A stretch of DNA of 19,032 nt from positions 1 through 19,032 of the forward strand of contig JAFYBI010000524.1 in assembly GCA_017540285.1 (NCBI GenBank), given 5' to 3'. The number at the start of each line of letters is the position of its first letter. Within the stretch, counting starts at the first letter, position 1. A program made the position numbers and the translations under genes. Source of the DNA: Clostridia bacterium (GTDB lineage: Bacteria > Bacillota > Clostridia > Oscillospirales > CAG-272). The notes under the pieces were generated by a model. It did not search any database and was not told the DNA's origin. It saw only the letters and a list, made by a program, of their open reading frames with translations. Positions 7,748 to 15,121 of the stretch are shown here, in pieces.

Positions 7748-8581
7748 ATGGACAGGATCATGCGAAAAACGATCGCCGGGACCCTGGCGCTCCTCCTCAC
7801 CGCAGCCGCCGTTCTGAGCGGTTGTTCGAGGAAGCAGAAGACGCCCGCTCCGGACACACAAGTGAATACATCTCCCGAAGAGGGGGCGGTCGTACTCGAA
7901 CCGGCGATTCCGGCTGTCGGCATCGGCAGAGTCATGCCCGCTGTCGTCGTGAAGAAGAACCGGACGATCTGCATCGATCCCGGCCACGGGTTTTACGACA
8001 ACGGGACCGGGGAGAACAGCTATTTCCCCGAGGGCGTGTACGAGAAGCACGTCAACTTCGCCATTGCAACCTACCTGAATCAGGACCTGATCGACCGCGG
8101 CTTTGACACGATCATGATGCACAACGGCGTCGACAGACCGGAATACGACTGGGATATGAATGAGATTTTCAATCCCAACGAGCGCATCGCGTTCATCAAC
8201 GCGCAGGAGGTCGACTACGTCGTCTCCATCCACGTCAACGCGGCGCCGAATCCCGATGCCTGCGGCGTGCGGATTTTCTATCAGGACAATAATTACAAGT
8301 GGAACGACTGGGCGAAGCCCGCTGCGGAGGCGATCAAGGAAGCGATCGACGATACGGTCGAGATCACCGCGCCGACGACGGCGGACGACCCGAGCACGAT
8401 GGCGAATTCGGACTTTGCGATCCCGCGCGAGACGCATGCCGCTTCGTCCCTGATCGAGGTCGGGTTCTGCACCAACGTCGTCGATGCCGCGAACCTCGTG
8501 AACGAAGAGTGGCAGAAATCCATCGCAAACGGCATCGCGGAGGGGATCGAACGCTTCTTCGACAATCTGGAGAATCCGTAA
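7748..8581 (+). CDS. Lipoprotein N-acetylmuramoyl-L-alanine amidase (Amidase_3), copy 2
   Basis: A 277-aa paralogue of the preceding gene with the same plan: signal peptide, lipobox LSGC (Cys26), short Pro/Glu-rich linker, and Amidase_3 domain (about 73-272). The zinc and catalytic residues are intact: His80 in CIDPGHG, Glu99 in GVYEKH, His162 in VSIHVNA and Glu237 in SSLIEVGFCTN. It shares with copy 1 a 20-residue block just before the domain (48-67 here), identical at 15 positions. The ATG at 7748 follows AGGAA by 7 nt and is preferred over the Met at 7760. The two genes most simply arose by tandem duplication and then diverged mostly in the middle of the domain, which suggests different substrates or conditions. 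The next gene begins one base after its stop. Confidence 0.9.
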   Translation: MDRIMRKTIAGTLALLLTAAAVLSGCSRKQKTPAPDTQVNTSPEEGAVVLEPAIPAVGIGRVMPAVVVKKNRTICIDPGHGFYDNGTGENSYFPEGVYEKHVNFAIATYLNQDLIDRGFDTIMMHNGVDRPEYDWDMNEIFNPNERIAFINAQEVDYVVSIHVNAAPNPDACGVRIFYQDNNYKWNDWAKPAAEAIKEAIDDTVEITAPTTADDPSTMANSDFAIPRETHAASSLIEVGFCTNVVDAANLVNEEWQKSIANGIAEGIERFFDNLENP

Positions 8582-8582
8582 T

Positions 8583-9542
8583 ATGCTCGACAATCTGCTT
8601 TACAGCATCAACGCCATCCTGCCGATCATCCTTCTCGTGGTATTCGGCGGGATTCTGAAACGCTTCGGCAAGCTGACCGATGCCTTCACGGAGACGGCGG
8701 ATTGGCTGGTCTTCAAGGTCGGCCTGCCGGTGATGCTGTTTTTGGAGGTCGCGGGGAGCTCGCTCGACGCCGATCTCGACCTGAAGCTCATCGTCTTTCT
8801 GCTGATCGCCGTGACGACGAGCTTCACCCTCATGTCGGTGCTCTCGCTCTTCCTCGTCAAGGATCCGAAGATGCGCGGCGCGTTCATTCAGGGCTCCTGC
8901 CGCTCGAACTTCGCGATTCTCGGCGTTCCGCTTGCCGTGAACATGTTCGGCGACGCGGGCGGACAGGCCATCGCCATCGCCATGCCGTTCGTCATCCTGA
9001 TGTTCAACGGCTATTCCGTCATCATCCTTTCGCTCTTCTCGGGCAGCCGCGAGCACCGGCTCAACGCGGAAACGCTGAAGAGCATCCTCAAATCCATCGT
9101 CACGAATCCCCTCATCATCGGCGTGCTGCTCGGCCTGCCGTTCATGATCTGGAAGATCCCGCTTGTGACCGCGGCGTCGAAGAGTCTCAGCTATCTCTCG
9201 GGTCTCACGACACCGCTTGCCCTCCTGTCGCTCGGCGCGAACTTCAAGACCGAGAGTCTCCGCGGACGCGCGGGCTATGCGGTCCTGGGCGCCGTCAACC
9301 GCTGCGTGCTGATCCCGGCGATCGCACTGACGGCGGCTGCACTCGTCGGTCTGCGCGGACCCGCGCTCGGCGTGGTGCTGATCTGCTTCGGCGCGCCGAC
9401 GGCGGTGACCAGCTACATCATGGCGAAGAAGATGGACAACGACCACGAGCTCGCGGCGCAGATCCTGCTGCTCTCGACCATGTTCTGCGTCGTCACCATC
9501 TTCCTCGGCATCTTCATCCTCCGGTCCCTCGCACTCATTTGA
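8583..9542 (+). CDS. AEC-family (auxin efflux carrier-like) permease
   Basis: A 319-aa strongly hydrophobic integral membrane protein with about ten predicted segments, split by a short charged middle loop (SGSREHRLNAETLKSILKSI, about 155-175). The start (NAILPIILLVVFGGILKRFGKL), VFKVGLPVMLFLEV, and the second half beginning TNPLIIGVLLGLPF with TTPLALLSLGANF are typical of the AEC family, which carries organic anions such as malate or lactate, or other small solutes, by secondary transport. It starts one base after amidase copy 2, with GGAG 10 nt upstream, so it is almost certainly co-transcribed. It is the only transporter in the operon and is not a recognised rhamnose transporter type (RhaT, RhaSPQ or MFS). 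The solute is unknown. Confidence 0.87.
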   Translation: MLDNLLYSINAILPIILLVVFGGILKRFGKLTDAFTETADWLVFKVGLPVMLFLEVAGSSLDADLDLKLIVFLLIAVTTSFTLMSVLSLFLVKDPKMRGAFIQGSCRSNFAILGVPLAVNMFGDAGGQAIAIAMPFVILMFNGYSVIILSLFSGSREHRLNAETLKSILKSIVTNPLIIGVLLGLPFMIWKIPLVTAASKSLSYLSGLTTPLALLSLGANFKTESLRGRAGYAVLGAVNRCVLIPAIALTAAALVGLRGPALGVVLICFGAPTAVTSYIMAKKMDNDHELAAQILLLSTMFCVVTIFLGIFILRSLALI

Positions 9543-9573
9543 GTCTATCCTTACCATACAGGGAGTGAATATC

Positions 9574-10614
9574 ATGATCAACCTCGAAAAAGAAATCCGT
9601 GAACAGCCCGCTGCGCTTTCCCGGGTGGTGGAAAACAACCTGCCCGTCATCCGCGCGCTCGTCGCCAAGGCAAAAGAAAGAGGCGTCAAGAACGTCTACT
9701 TTGCCGCCCGCGGCACCTCCGACCATGCGTGCGTCTATGCGCAGTATCTCTTCGGCATCTTCGCCGGGATCCCCTGCACGCTCGGAACGCCCTCCGTGTT
9801 CACCAAATACGGCGCGCATGTCGATCTCTCCGACAACCTCGTGATCGGCGTTTCCCAGTCCGGCAAGGCGGAAGACGTCCTCGCGGTTCTCGAATCCGCC
9901 AAGGCGGACGGCGCGATCACCGCTGCCGTCACCAACAATCCCGATTCCCCGATGGCCGGGTGCGCAGAGTATCATCTCTTCTGCGGATGCGGCCACGAGG
10001 CTTCCATCGCCGCGACGAAGACCTTCACGACCCAGATGACCATCCTCGGCGCGATCGCCGCGGTCTGGGCGGGCAACGACGAGCTTCTCGCCGCGCTCTC
10101 CTCCGTCGGTCCGAAGGCGCAGGAAATGCTCGATACGAAGTACGACGAGATCATGGCCTTCGCCGAGGCACATCAGAACATCCCCGGCGCGATCCTCCTC
10201 GGCCGCGGCATCTCCTACTGCATCGCCCTCGAAGGCGCGCTCAAGATGCTCGAGACCAACAAGCTCAAGATGAAGGGCTACCCGACCTCCGACTTCCACC
10301 ACGGTCCGATCGCACAGGTGAAGCCCGGCGACCTCGTCTTCGTCCTCTCTCCGAAGGGACCGACCGCAGGCGACTCTGCCGACATCATCGCGAAGCTGAA
10401 GAACGTGGAAGCGGATATTGTCGTCGTCACCAATGACGCTTCGGAAGCGCCGGAAGGCACGACCGCCGTGGTCCTGCCCGACACCGGATGCGAATTCACG
10501 TTCCCGCAGATCGCCGTCATGTTCTTCCAGCTCCTCGCGTGCTGCATGACCATCGTCCGCGGCATCGATCCGGACAAGGCCGGCGTCATCAACAAGATCA
10601 CCATCACGAAATAA
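9574..10614 (+). CDS. SIS-domain phosphosugar isomerase/deaminase (GlmS isomerase-half-like)
   Basis: A 346-aa double SIS-domain protein that matches the isomerase half of GlmS but lacks the N-terminal glutaminase domain, like the AgaS/FrlB group. Phosphosugar-binding and active-site motifs are AARGTSDHA (44-52), SQSGKAEDV (94-102), ASIAATKTFTTQ (143-154), EGALKMLE (220-227) and HHGPIA (242-247). Glu227, His243 and Lys341 line up with the GlmS isomerase residues Glu488, His504 and Lys603 of E. coli. The ATG at 9574 follows GGGAG by 8 nt; the in-frame GTG at 9565 overlaps that ribosome binding site and is unlikely. It is the last gene of the operon, 31 nt after the permease and 16 nt before the terminator. 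A likely role is isomerisation or deamination of an amino-sugar or fructosamine phosphate, or of another phosphosugar; the substrate is unknown. Confidence 0.88.
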   Translation: MINLEKEIREQPAALSRVVENNLPVIRALVAKAKERGVKNVYFAARGTSDHACVYAQYLFGIFAGIPCTLGTPSVFTKYGAHVDLSDNLVIGVSQSGKAEDVLAVLESAKADGAITAAVTNNPDSPMAGCAEYHLFCGCGHEASIAATKTFTTQMTILGAIAAVWAGNDELLAALSSVGPKAQEMLDTKYDEIMAFAEAHQNIPGAILLGRGISYCIALEGALKMLETNKLKMKGYPTSDFHHGPIAQVKPGDLVFVLSPKGPTAGDSADIIAKLKNVEADIVVVTNDASEAPEGTTAVVLPDTGCEFTFPQIAVMFFQLLACCMTIVRGIDPDKAGVINKITITK

Positions 10615-10630
10615 TCTTCGGAAACCGAAA

Positions 10631-10667
10631 GGGGAGAGGTCCTTGACAGGACTTCTCCCCGTTTTTT
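10631..10667 (+). terminator. Rho-independent terminator of the rha operon
   Basis: GGGGAGAGGTCC and GGACTTCTCCCC form a 12-bp stem with one G-U pair and a six-base loop, followed at once by G and a run of six T. It lies 16 nt after the SIS gene and just before the stop codon of the convergent ATPase gene. Read on the other strand the same hairpin is followed by TTTCGGTTT, so it may also serve, less well, as terminator for the ATPase gene. Confidence 0.93.
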
Positions 10668-10668
10668 G

Positions 10669-13401
10669 TTATGCCGCGTTTTTCTGCCGCCTGTGTTCCC
10701 GCCGGATGCGCAGGATGCACTTGCGCACGGTGTCCGCCGGGATGACGGTCAGGGCGAAGAGCGCGCAGAGGCCGAGATCGGACGCCCTCAGCGGAACGCA
10801 GCGGAAGATCTCGCCGCCGAAGTACACGATCAGAAGCTGGATCGCGGCGACGGCTGGCATGATGACGGCAAACGCCCGGTTTTCGCACAGGTGCGCAAAG
10901 AGCTGGATACGTTCGGTCCGCGTGCAGAGCGCGATGCCGATCCCCATGAACACGAAGAGCGCGAAGAACAGCGTGAGGTGATAGAGCTCTCCGCCGCCGA
11001 AGAAGTGACGCACGCGCGGGGAGAGGAGGAAGGTCATCGCCAGAAGGATCGCGTATCCGCCGGTCGCGAGCATCTGGAAGAGCATCGCGCGGGTCAGAAT
11101 TGGTTCGCTGCGCTTCACGGGCTTCTCCTTCATCGAATCGGCGAGCGGCGGCTCTCCCGCAAAGGCAAGCGACCCGAGAGTGTCCATGATCATGTTCACC
11201 CACAGCATCTGGATGACCGTGACGGGGTTTTCGATCCCGCACATCGTCCCGAGCACCGACACGCCGACCGCGGCGAGGTTCATCGTGAGCTGGTAGGTGA
11301 TGAATTTGCGGATGCTTGAGAAAATCGTCCGGCCGTAGAGGACCGCGCGGGTGATCGAGACGAAATTGTCGTCGGTGATGACGATGTCCCCGGCTTCGCG
11401 CGCCACGTCGGTCCCGGAGCCCATCGCAAAGCCGACGTCCGCAGCTTTCAGGGCAGGCGCGTCGTTGATGCCGTCCCCGGTCATGCCGACGATGTGGCCC
11501 GCCGCTTTCGAGAGCCGGATCAGGCGGCTCTTATCTCCCGGCGTGACCCGCGAGATCACGGCGAGGCGCGGCAGGAGAGCGGTGACCTCCTCATCCGGGA
11601 GCTTGCGCAGAACGCCTCCGTCGACGAGGATCGGACCGGACTCCCGATCGTTTTGCGAACCGCTGTGTTCCCGCAGGATCCCGCACGAACGGGCGACGGC
11701 CGCGGCGGTGTCGGCGTTGTCCCCGGTGATCATGACGACCTGGATCCCGGCTTCCCGGCACTGGCGGATGGCGTCCGGGACCTCGCGGCGGATCTCATCC
11801 CGCAGAACGGAGAGGGCGACGAAGGTGAGGGGCGTGTTTTCGTCGGGAGCGTGAGCCCGGAGCATGGGGAAAACATCCGGCGATGCTTCGGCGTGCAGGA
11901 TCACCCGGGCTGCATGGACGGTTTCCGCCCGGATCGCGCGTTCGATGGAGGAGCGGATGCCCGGTGTCATCGGGCGGATCAGTCCGTTTTCGTCCGCATA
12001 GGAGACGCAGGCCGGCAGAAGAAGCTCCGCCGCGCCCCGCAGATAGACGCATCCGTCCGCAAGGGCTGCCGAGAACTTCCGCTCCGAGTCAAACGGAATG
12101 CGGTCGCTCGGCGGAGTGCGGATCCCGCGGATCCCGGCAAAGCGGTTCAGAGCCCTCTCGGTCGAGTTCGCAGCGGATGCGTTGGCTTCCGCGCTCTTTT
12201 TCAGCCGCAGACCGAGGGAGCCGGGCGCCGATCCGATATTTTTCCACCGGCCGTCCGGGGTGACGATCTCTTCGACGGTCAGCGCGCCGGAGGTGAGCGT
12301 CCCGGTCTTATCGGTGAAGAGCATGTCGACGCTCCCCGCCGTCTCGATCCCGACAAGGCGCCGCACGAGGACGTTCGCCTTCATCATCCGCTTCATGTTG
12401 GATGAGAGCACGACCGTGATCATCATCGGCAGCCCCTCCGGGACCGCGACGACGAGGATCGAGATCGCGAGGGTGAGCGCGTTCACCGCTTCGGTGAGGA
12501 CAAAGCGCGCGTCGGTCAGGCGGAGAAGGGCGAGTGCCGGATTCTGCCCGGCGTCGAACCAGAACGCGTCCGCGAGATGGACCGCCGCGACGACGCCCGC
12601 CGAGACGTACCCGATGCGCGAAATCGTTTTGGCGAGCGCCGAGAGACGGTTTTTGAGCGGGCTGACGTTCTCCTCCGCGGAAAGCTCGCCCGCGATGGAA
12701 CCGTAGAGGGTCGCGTCCCCCACCGCAAGGACCAGCATCACGCCGTCCCCGGCGAGAATGTGGCTTCCGCGGAACACGACGGCGGGGTCCCCGGTCCGCA
12801 TCTCGTATTCCCCGGTGCGGCAGGCGGCGAGGGCGTCGGGGGAAGCTGTTTTGGCGGCGGGACGGCTTTCTCCGGTGAGAGGGGCTTCGTCCGCCCGGAG
12901 CGATCCCCGCACGAGGATGCCGTCCGCGGGCGCCGTATCGCCAGGGCGGAGAACGACGAGATCGTATTTCACCAGCGTGCTCGTCGGACAGTCGATCTCC
13001 TCGCCGCTCCGCAGGACCCGGCACCGCGAATCGCCGAGGGTGGCATAGAGCTTCTCGAACGAGGCGCCGGAAGACCGCTCGGAGATCGTCGTCACGAGCG
13101 CGGAGACGAGCACCGTCAGCGCGATCCCGCAGGAGTCCGCCCACCGCGAGCCGGAAAAAGAAAAGACCGTGTTGACGAAAAGCGCGGCGAGGAGGATCTT
13201 GATGATCGGATCGTTGAGATTGGCGAGGAACTGGCGGAAGAATCCCGTGCGGCGGCCGGGCGAGACCGCGTTTGCGCCGAAAAGCCGCCGGGACAGCGCT
13301 ACCTCGTCCGCTGTCAGTCCGCAGGAGACCGACGGCGGACGGAGCGTTTCGCGCGCGCCTGACCTCGGCCGCCCCGTGTGAAACTGCAAGGATTCGTTCA
13401 T
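10669..13401 (-). CDS. Calcium-transporting P-type ATPase, PMCA-type (P2B-like)
   Basis: A 910-aa P-type ATPase. Domains in order: N-terminal cation-ATPase segment (about 25-60), TM1-2, actuator domain with LTGES (175-179), TM3-4 with the ion-binding VPEGLP (320-325), phosphorylation site FTDKTGTLT (Asp364), nucleotide domain with IPFDSERKFS (435-444), hinge motifs MITGDN (557-562) and TGDGINDAPAL (641-651), then TM5-10. TM6 reads WVNMIMDTLGSLAFAGEPP (from about 734), whose Asn and Asp are typical of PMCA-type Ca2+ pumps. The usual KGA of the nucleotide pocket reads RGA (455-457). The chosen start at 13401 follows an AGGTGG site; the in-frame extension to 13590 overlaps gdhA and its terminator. 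It probably exports Ca2+. No strong promoter is seen; a TATACT (13431-13436, minus strand) lacks a convincing -35 box. Confidence 0.93.
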   Translation of the reverse strand: MNESLQFHTGRPRSGARETLRPPSVSCGLTADEVALSRRLFGANAVSPGRRTGFFRQFLANLNDPIIKILLAALFVNTVFSFSGSRWADSCGIALTVLVSALVTTISERSSGASFEKLYATLGDSRCRVLRSGEEIDCPTSTLVKYDLVVLRPGDTAPADGILVRGSLRADEAPLTGESRPAAKTASPDALAACRTGEYEMRTGDPAVVFRGSHILAGDGVMLVLAVGDATLYGSIAGELSAEENVSPLKNRLSALAKTISRIGYVSAGVVAAVHLADAFWFDAGQNPALALLRLTDARFVLTEAVNALTLAISILVVAVPEGLPMMITVVLSSNMKRMMKANVLVRRLVGIETAGSVDMLFTDKTGTLTSGALTVEEIVTPDGRWKNIGSAPGSLGLRLKKSAEANASAANSTERALNRFAGIRGIRTPPSDRIPFDSERKFSAALADGCVYLRGAAELLLPACVSYADENGLIRPMTPGIRSSIERAIRAETVHAARVILHAEASPDVFPMLRAHAPDENTPLTFVALSVLRDEIRREVPDAIRQCREAGIQVVMITGDNADTAAAVARSCGILREHSGSQNDRESGPILVDGGVLRKLPDEEVTALLPRLAVISRVTPGDKSRLIRLSKAAGHIVGMTGDGINDAPALKAADVGFAMGSGTDVAREAGDIVITDDNFVSITRAVLYGRTIFSSIRKFITYQLTMNLAAVGVSVLGTMCGIENPVTVIQMLWVNMIMDTLGSLAFAGEPPLADSMKEKPVKRSEPILTRAMLFQMLATGGYAILLAMTFLLSPRVRHFFGGGELYHLTLFFALFVFMGIGIALCTRTERIQLFAHLCENRAFAVIMPAVAAIQLLIVYFGGEIFRCVPLRASDLGLCALFALTVIPADTVRKCILRIRREHRRQKNAA

Positions 13402-13465
13402 GCAACCACCTGCCCCATCAAAGCTGGTGGAGTATATGCGGGCGCGCGGCGCGGTATGCGGCAGG

Positions 13466-13499
13466 AAAAGGGCTGCCGCCCCGTTCGGAACGACAGCCC
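13466..13499 (-). terminator. Rho-independent terminator of gdhA
   Basis: On the minus strand GGGCTGTCG and CGGCAGCCC form a 9-bp stem (one G-U pair) around a 12-base loop, followed by TTTT. It lies about 40 nt after the gdhA stop and about 65 nt before the ATPase start, so it separates the two genes transcriptionally. Confidence 0.8.
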
Positions 13500-13537
13500 G
13501 TCTGTTCAGTTGCAGTTTTTCCGTGTGATCCGGGAAA

Positions 13538-14872
13538 TCAATACGCGCCCTGCGCCAGCATGGCGTCGACGACCTTTGCGAAGCCCGCAATGTTCGCGCC
13601 TGCGACGTAGTTGCCTTCGAGGCCGTATTCCTTGGCCGCGCCCGCGATGTTCGCGTAGATGCCCGTCATGATGCCCTTCAGCTTCGCGTCGACTTCGTCG
13701 AAGGTCCAGGAGAGACGCTCGCTGTTCTGACTCATTTCAAGACCGGAGGTCGCCACGCCGCCCGCATTCGCCGCCTTGCCGGGAACGAAGAGCACGCCGT
13801 TTTCCTGCAGGTACTTCGTCGCTTCGATCGTCGTGGGCATGTTCGCGCCTTCGCAGACCGCCTGCACGCCGTTCTTCACGAGTTCCTTCGCGTCGTCGAG
13901 CAGAAGCTCGTTCTGAGTCGCGCAGGGCAGAGCGATATCGGTCTTGACGCTCCAGACGCCGCGCCCGTCGCGGTATTCGGCTTCCGGCTTTGCCGCCTTG
14001 TATTCGGAGAGCCGGCCGCGGCGCACTTCCTTGATCTCCTTGACGAGATCGAGGTCGACGCCGTCCTTGTCGTAGATCCAGCCGGTGGAGTCGGACAGGG
14101 TCACGACGCGGCCGCCGAGCTGGGCTGCCTTTTCCGCCGCGTAGATCGCGACGTTGCCCGCGCCGGAGACCGCAACCGTCTTGCCGTCGATGCCGGACGC
14201 ATGATCCTTGAGAAGCTCGTCGACGAGGTAGAGCAGGCCGTAGCCGGTCGCCTGCTTGCGGACGAGGGAGCCGCCCCATGTGAGGCCCTTGCCCGTCAGC
14301 ACGCCTTCGTACAGACCGGTGATCCGCTTGTACTGGCCGTAGAGATAGCCGATCTCTCTGGCGCCGGTGCCGATATCGCCGGCCGGGACGTCGACGTCCG
14401 CGCCGATATATTTGTAAAGCTCGGTCATGAAGCTCTGGCAGAACGCCATGACTTCGCGGTCGCTCTTGCCCTTCGGGTCGAAGTCGGAGCCGCCCTTGCC
14501 GCCGCCCATCGGGAGTCCGGTCAGGCTGTTCTTGAAGACCTGTTCGAAGCCGAGGAACTTGATGACGGAGAGGTTGACGGACGGGTGGAGTCTCAGGCCG
14601 CCCTTGTACGGGCCGATCGCGTTGTTGAACTGAACGCGGTAGCCGGTGTTGACACGGATCTTGCCGCTGTCGTCGACCCACGGAACGCGGAACTGGATCT
14701 GCCGGTCGGGCTCGGTGAGACGCTCGAGAATCGCTTCCTGCTCGTATAATTTTTCATTCTTGGTAATGACTCTTTCGAGGGACTCGAAGACTTCGCGGAC
14801 CGCCTGGAGAAATTCCGGCTGATAGGAGTACTTCGCCTCTACCTGAGAAAGCACGTTCTGGACATAGCTCAT
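13538..14872 (-). CDS. gdhA: NADP-type glutamate dehydrogenase
   Basis: A 444-aa hexameric class I glutamate dehydrogenase of full length, which makes glutamate from 2-oxoglutarate and ammonium. The active site is intact: Lys90 in GPYKGGLR, Lys114 in QVFKNS, Lys126 in MGGGKGGSDFDP and Asp166 in VPAGDIGTGAREIG, each one residue on from the Clostridium symbiosum numbering. The Rossmann fold has SGAGNVA (236-242). Coenzyme choice is inferred from overall resemblance to the 444-450-aa biosynthetic group; NAD use cannot be ruled out. The start at 14872 has a perfect GGAGG 8 nt upstream and removes the long in-frame extension to 15058, which covers the promoter. The gene stands alone with its own promoter and terminator. 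Confidence 0.96.
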   Translation of the reverse strand: MSYVQNVLSQVEAKYSYQPEFLQAVREVFESLERVITKNEKLYEQEAILERLTEPDRQIQFRVPWVDDSGKIRVNTGYRVQFNNAIGPYKGGLRLHPSVNLSVIKFLGFEQVFKNSLTGLPMGGGKGGSDFDPKGKSDREVMAFCQSFMTELYKYIGADVDVPAGDIGTGAREIGYLYGQYKRITGLYEGVLTGKGLTWGGSLVRKQATGYGLLYLVDELLKDHASGIDGKTVAVSGAGNVAIYAAEKAAQLGGRVVTLSDSTGWIYDKDGVDLDLVKEIKEVRRGRLSEYKAAKPEAEYRDGRGVWSVKTDIALPCATQNELLLDDAKELVKNGVQAVCEGANMPTTIEATKYLQENGVLFVPGKAANAGGVATSGLEMSQNSERLSWTFDEVDAKLKGIMTGIYANIAGAAKEYGLEGNYVAGANIAGFAKVVDAMLAQGAY

Positions 14873-14911
14873 GGTTGGTTCCTCCGAGTGAAATGGATTT
14901 TGAACGGTATA

Positions 14912-14940
14912 AATATACCACAAATCCGCCGGAAATGCAA
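14912..14940 (-). promoter_or_regulatory. Promoter of gdhA
   Basis: On the minus strand TTGCAT (14935-14940) and TATATT (14912-14917) are spaced by 17 bp, about 40 bp before the gdhA start codon. A near-palindrome GGTATA-AA-TATACC (14906-14919) overlaps the -10 box and could be an operator, though it may be chance. The upstream stretch to the GNAT terminator holds no gene. Confidence 0.75.
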
Positions 14941-15056
14941 GCAGGGCGGAGTAAAAAACCGTGTTCACGCAAGATTTCTGCACATTGACGAATCGGAAAA
15001 ACCCGGAAGGGGCGATTTTCGGCATGGTGCAAAAAAACGGGGCTTCCGCGAAAGGC

Positions 15057-15088
15057 AAAAGGATGCCCGACGGAACGGACCGCCGGGC
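15057..15088 (-). terminator. Rho-independent terminator of the DUF362-ispE-GNAT operon
   Basis: On the minus strand GCCCGGCGG and CCGTCGGGC form a 9-bp stem with one G-U pair around a six-base loop, followed by ATCC and TTTT. It lies 33 nt after the stop codon of the GNAT gene, the last gene of this unit. Confidence 0.78.
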
Positions 15089-15121
15089 AGAAACGGATAT
15101 TATACGGAATGGAACGAAAAA

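Noticed and set aside
9565..9573. GTG start for the SIS-domain protein
   Set aside because: The GTG overlaps the GGGAG that serves as ribosome binding site for the ATG at 9574.
13402..13590. In-frame N-terminal extension of the P-type ATPase
   Set aside because: It would run back through the gdhA terminator and the end of gdhA. The Met at 13401 has a good ribosome binding site and gives a normal P-type length.
14873..15058. In-frame N-terminal extension of glutamate dehydrogenase
   Set aside because: It covers the predicted promoter; the start at 14872 has a perfect GGAGG site and gives the usual 444 residues.
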